A stretch of 8,899 bases of DNA from WAOL01 sp964399035 (GTDB taxonomy: Archaea > Thermoproteota > Thermoprotei_A > Sulfolobales > NBVN01): positions 1-8,899 of the forward strand of contig CAYNPH010000045.1 of assembly GCA_964399035.1 (NCBI GenBank), given 5' to 3'. The translations under genes and the position numbers were made by a program. How positions within the stretch are numbered: the first letter of the stretch is position 1; each line of letters starts with the position of its first letter. Shown piece after piece: positions 6,244 to 8,899 of this stretch. The notes below the pieces were generated by a model. The model did no database searches, had not been told where the DNA came from, and saw only the letters and a program-made list of their open reading frames with translations.

Positions 6244-8196
6244 TTAGGGCTTCGCCCCGCGACCCTCCTCAACGATTAGGGTTCCGTACCCAACCATGAC
6301 TACCTTATCCGGCGTCAGCGCCTCCAGAACCTCCGTCCTGTGGGTTGTGGCGATCAGCGTTATTCCTGCCTCCCTACAGAGTTGCGCGACCTTCCTCGCC
6401 ACCCTCTTAGCCGTTAGCTTGTCGAGGTGGGAGCCGAACTCATCTATTATGAGTACGTTGGGCCTCTCAGCGAGGAGTGAGGCTAGCTTAGCCCTCTCCT
6501 TCTGACCGGTTGAGAGTTCCGTGTACTTTGCCCTGTAGTAGATGGCGTCCGAGAGGCCGACGGCGTTCAGTATCTGGATGGCGGCGTTCACGTCCCCCAC
6601 CTTCCCGTTAACGTGCTCGAGGATGGTTTCGTCGCCGAAGGCGGGTTCGGCCTCGCCGGGGAGTAGGTACGCTACCCGGGCGTTGGGCGGCATGACGACT
6701 TCGCCTTCCGTGGGTGCCCATGCATCGCCTCCGGCTCCGGTGGCGGCGTTGACGAGTATCTTGAGTAGGGTGGTCTTCCCCGCGCCGGAAGCGCCTATGA
6801 CCGCGACGACCTCCCCCGGACTTATCTCCAGGTTCGCGTCCCTGAATATGTACTTCTCAACGACCCTCTTCTCGACCCCGAAGGCTTGGAGGACCTGCCT
6901 TAACTCGCCCTTGAGGCGCTGCACGTCGAGCTCGGACCTGTAGACCTTCGTGACGCCCTCGAGCCTTATCGGGGCTTTAATGGGTTCGACCCTAGCGTAC
7001 TTGGGCCTGAATAACCTGCCCCCGTGCCCCCTAGCCACGGGGTCTTCCCTCAAGTACTTGCTGACTAGCTCCTCAGCCTCCTTGGTGAGGGGGTATATGA
7101 GGACTGGTCTTCCTGAGGCTGTGTCCCACACGTACTTGAAGCCCACGCGCTCGAAGAACGGGTTGTACTTAGCCATCATCGCTATGGTCTCCACGAAGTG
7201 CTTGCCCCTCCTCATCTCGGGGACCCTGCGCTCCGCAACCCACCTTAACGCGAGCCTAACCGCTAAAGCACCCACGCCGTCGCCGCGGTAGTCTGGGTGA
7301 ACCACCACCCTAGCTATCCTCGCGCCAGCAGTGTTGGCCACCCTCAACGCCTCCTCGGTAACGTCCTCGCCCCTCAACCCCTTCCTGACCCTCCCGTAGT
7401 GCCGTGTGATCTCCGGGTACCTTGACAGTACCTCTGGCTTCTCAAGCGCCTCAGGCCAGAAGGTGGGGTGGATCCAGTCAGGCTTAAGCACCTTCTCCCT
7501 GATTAGGCGCTCCACCCTCCCGTTAACCCTCCTATGCATGAGGGGTATGGGCGTGTCTACCCTAACGTACGCGACGACGCGCGGCTCGTAAGGCTCCCTC
7601 GAAGCAAGCTCGAGGATCAGGAAGCGGGACGCGGGCAGGGACCCCCTAATCTCCTGCAGCTTGCATGGGACGCCGCACTCAGGGCACTCGGGCTGGACGT
7701 TAGCCTCGAACACCTTACCGCAGGACGGGCAGCGCCACGTAGCGACGATCTCCTCCTTACTGGCGTAGTGGTGCTGCTCTAACTCAACGATCGCCGTGAA
7801 GTCCTCCTCCCTAACAGCCTCCCTAGCAACGACGGAGTACCTGTAGATGACCTCACCCGTCACGGGCGAGTGGCGGGGTAAGGACTCCTCAACCATCCAC
7901 GGAGGCCAGACAAGCACCTCCTCACCGCCCGGCAGGAGGCGCCATAAGCGGTAAGTGTCGCGTGGAGCCACGAACACCTTACCGCCCACGTGCTCGGGCT
8001 CCTGCTCAAGCACTACCTTAACCCACTCACCCGGCGTGAACCACCTCGCCATCGATGCGGGCATGAGGAACGCTATCTCAGCGCCCTCGAACTCAACGAG
8101 TAACGCGCCCCTCCACCTACCCCCAGCCTTAGGAACCCTTAACCCGGCGATCCGCGCCTTGAAGGGCCTCATAACCGGGACCTTAACGAACGTCAT
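6244..8196 (-). CDS. COG2401-type fusion: zinc ribbon, GNAT acetyltransferase and soluble ABC ATPase
   Basis: This 650-residue protein has four parts. Residues 1-~140 are a beta-rich domain I do not recognise. Residues 156-178 hold a zinc ribbon (C156-x2-C159, C171-x2-C174, with an extra C178). Residues ~190-370 are a GNAT fold with the acetyl-CoA loop R304-GDGVG at 301-310 and an NPFFERVGF end at 345-353. Residues ~408-650 are an ABC ATPase: Walker A GASGAGKTT (468-476), signature LSTGQ (561-565), Walker B VLIIDE (581-586), D-loop SHLD (589-592) and switch His619. The Q-loop position reads YLLPGEAEP with no glutamine. A roughly 25-residue, probably helical insertion (424-449) follows the first ABC strand. 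There are no membrane segments or transporter partners, so this is a soluble ATPase coupled to acetylation, not a transporter. The architecture matches COG2401 (MK0520 type), whose substrate I do not know. The ATG at 8196 has GGTG ten bases upstream. Confidence 0.88.
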   Translation of the reverse strand: MTFVKVPVMRPFKARIAGLRVPKAGGRWRGALLVEFEGAEIAFLMPASMARWFTPGEWVKVVLEQEPEHVGGKVFVAPRDTYRLWRLLPGGEEVLVWPPWMVEESLPRHSPVTGEVIYRYSVVAREAVREEDFTAIVELEQHHYASKEEIVATWRCPSCGKVFEANVQPECPECGVPCKLQEIRGSLPASRFLILELASREPYEPRVVAYVRVDTPIPLMHRRVNGRVERLIREKVLKPDWIHPTFWPEALEKPEVLSRYPEITRHYGRVRKGLRGEDVTEEALRVANTAGARIARVVVHPDYRGDGVGALAVRLALRWVAERRVPEMRRGKHFVETIAMMAKYNPFFERVGFKYVWDTASGRPVLIYPLTKEAEELVSKYLREDPVARGHGGRLFRPKYARVEPIKAPIRLEGVTKVYRSELDVQRLKGELRQVLQAFGVEKRVVEKYIFRDANLEISPGEVVAVIGASGAGKTTLLKILVNAATGAGGDAWAPTEGEVVMPPNARVAYLLPGEAEPAFGDETILEHVNGKVGDVNAAIQILNAVGLSDAIYYRAKYTELSTGQKERAKLASLLAERPNVLIIDEFGSHLDKLTAKRVARKVAQLCREAGITLIATTHRTEVLEALTPDKVVMVGYGTLIVEEGRGAKP

Positions 8197-8200
8197 GAGC

Positions 8201-8225
8201 GTGAAGCACCGACAAATTACTTCAC
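8201..8225. repeat. 6-bp inverted repeat just upstream of the fusion gene start
   Basis: The arms GTGAAG (8201-8206) and CTTCAC (8220-8225) are perfectly complementary around 13 bases, four bases from the start codon. In the minus-strand RNA the loop would contain the GGTG ribosome binding sequence. It could act as an operator between TATA box and start, or as a leader hairpin. The arms are short, so chance cannot be excluded. Confidence 0.35.
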
Positions 8226-8230
8226 CCTAA

Positions 8231-8241
8231 ACCTAATAAGC
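8231..8241 (-). promoter_or_regulatory. Possible TATA box for the fusion gene
   Basis: CGCTTATTAGG on the minus strand is a moderate TATA-like element. Its centre predicts transcription starting near 8209, giving a leader of about 13 bases that begins at the GGTG (8207-8210) before the ATG. The 85-base gap after the upstream radical SAM gene leaves room for an independent promoter. Confidence 0.35.
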
Positions 8242-8281
8242 GGGCACCCACAGCACGAACGTCACCAACGCCTCAATAACG

Positions 8282-8899
8282 TCACAGGATACCGTACCTC
8301 ACCCCATACTTCCTGCAGAGGGCCCTCGCCACCCTCTCCAACCTCAGCTGGTACTTCCTGCTCGGCTGGTTCCTGCCCCTGAAGAACTCCCTGTACCTAC
8401 CCAGTAGTTCCGGGAAGCGCTCCTCTATGACCCTAAGGTAGAGCTCCTTCCCGACCCCGTACAGGGTTAACGCGCCCACAAACACGTAGTCCGCCCCGAA
8501 CTCCCCGGCAACCCTAATCATCTCCCCCAGCACCTCATCCGAGTCCGAAATGAAGGGGAGGACAGGAATGTAGGCTACGCCCGCGCGGAACCCGGCCTCC
8601 CTAACCTTCCTGAGGGTCTCCAACCTATCCCTCGGGGGCGGGGCTCCCGGCTCGAAGACCCTCGCCACACCCTCATCAATGGTTGATAAGGAGAAGGTTA
8701 CGAGGACACCGCGTCCCAAGCGGCTCAAGTCACGCGGCAGGACAGCGTCCCGATCAATCACGCTCAGGACGTCTAAGTCCCTCAGTATTAGGGTTGACTT
8801 AGTTAAGCAGTGGACGGGGAACCTGAACCTAGCGATGACCTCCAAGCACCTCCTGGTAATGCCGTACCTCTCCTCAACACGCATCCAGGGCTCGGTCGC
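8282..8899 (-). CDS. Radical SAM protein, SPL (spore photoproduct lyase-like, COG1533) family, C-terminal part
   Basis: The frame is open to the window edge: five codons (ATEPW) precede the first ATG at 8884, so the true start lies outside. The 205 visible residues are roughly the C-terminal two-thirds of a family protein. TEPWMRVEERYGITRRCLE is the equivalent of the family's TDPYQPxE region. PVHCLTKSTLILRDLDVL, VTFSLSTIDE, the FEPGAPPPRDRLETLRK stretch and VAYIPVLPFISD are the conserved beta strands of the radical SAM barrel in SPL-like proteins. The CxxxCxxC motif that binds the iron-sulfur cluster would be upstream and is not visible, so enzymatic competence cannot be checked. Members are often annotated as DNA repair photolyases, but most archaeal ones have no demonstrated substrate. 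The gene ends with TGA at 8282-8284, 85 bases before the codirectional GNAT/ABC fusion. Confidence 0.85.
   Translation of the reverse strand, partial: ATEPWMRVEERYGITRRCLEVIARFRFPVHCLTKSTLILRDLDVLSVIDRDAVLPRDLSRLGRGVLVTFSLSTIDEGVARVFEPGAPPPRDRLETLRKVREAGFRAGVAYIPVLPFISDSDEVLGEMIRVAGEFGADYVFVGALTLYGVGKELYLRVIEERFPELLGRYREFFRGRNQPSRKYQLRLERVARALCRKYGVRYGIL

Noticed and set aside
6542..6943. A 133-codon + strand open frame inside the GNAT/ABC fusion gene.
   Set aside because: It is antisense to the clear Walker A and surrounding ABC motifs and has a low-complexity Ser/Pro/Ala composition.
6244..8196. The ABC ATPase as part of an uptake or export transporter.
   Set aside because: No permease or binding-protein gene is adjacent, and the ATPase is fused to a GNAT and zinc ribbon with no membrane segments.
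8258..8285. Direct repeat AACGTCAC (8258-8265 and 8278-8285), 20 bases apart start to start.
   Set aside because: It is only 8 bases long, and one copy overlaps the radical SAM stop codon; there is no further copy or palindrome to suggest a binding site.
8282..8884. The ATG at 8884 as the true start of the radical SAM gene.
   Set aside because: The frame continues to the window edge with ATEPW, part of the family's conserved TDPYQP-like region, so the gene is truncated by the window.

Overview
The window is about 60% G+C and tightly packed, with gaps of only 48 to 85 bases between genes. Gene families, TATA-like elements, GGTG-type ribosome binding sequences and alternative GTG/TTG starts all point to an archaeon. 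A plasma-membrane-type P-type ATPase, a COG2401-type ATPase/acetyltransferase fusion and a large anchored surface protein together suggest a thermophilic Thermoproteota (crenarchaeal) lineage. That placement is inference; no marker gene is present to fix it.

Layout. Positions 1-270 (+) hold the C-terminal end of a P-type ATPase of the plasma-membrane proton pump type, cut by the window edge. After a 48-base gap with a perfect 8-bp inverted repeat, positions 319-5760 (+) encode a giant 1813-residue exported protein. It has a signal peptide, a very long region of beta-propeller-type repeats, a C-terminal set of repeated beta-sandwich modules, a Thr/Pro-rich stalk and one C-terminal membrane anchor. 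It ends convergently, 54 bases from the next gene.

The right half lies on the minus strand. From right to left it holds the C-terminal two-thirds of an SPL-family radical SAM protein (8282-8899, cut by the window edge), a 650-residue fusion of an unknown N-terminal domain, zinc ribbon, GNAT acetyltransferase and soluble ABC ATPase (6244-8196), and a small stand-alone GNAT of the Acetyltransf_CG/NATD1 type (5815-6180) with its own good TATA box. The three minus-strand genes are codirectional. The gaps of 85 and 63 bases each hold a plausible promoter, so they look like neighbouring short units rather than one tightly coupled operon.

The two halves appear functionally separate: a cell-envelope side (ion pump and extracellular propeller protein) and a cytoplasmic side (two acetyltransferases, a soluble ABC ATPase and an SPL-like radical SAM enzyme). 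The points most worth a second look are the COG2401-type fusion beside a second acetyltransferase, the modular architecture of the giant surface protein (three modules spaced almost exactly 90 residues), and an 18-bp in-frame tandem duplication that forms the hydrophobic core of its signal peptide. No RNA genes, CRISPR arrays or insertion sequences were seen.
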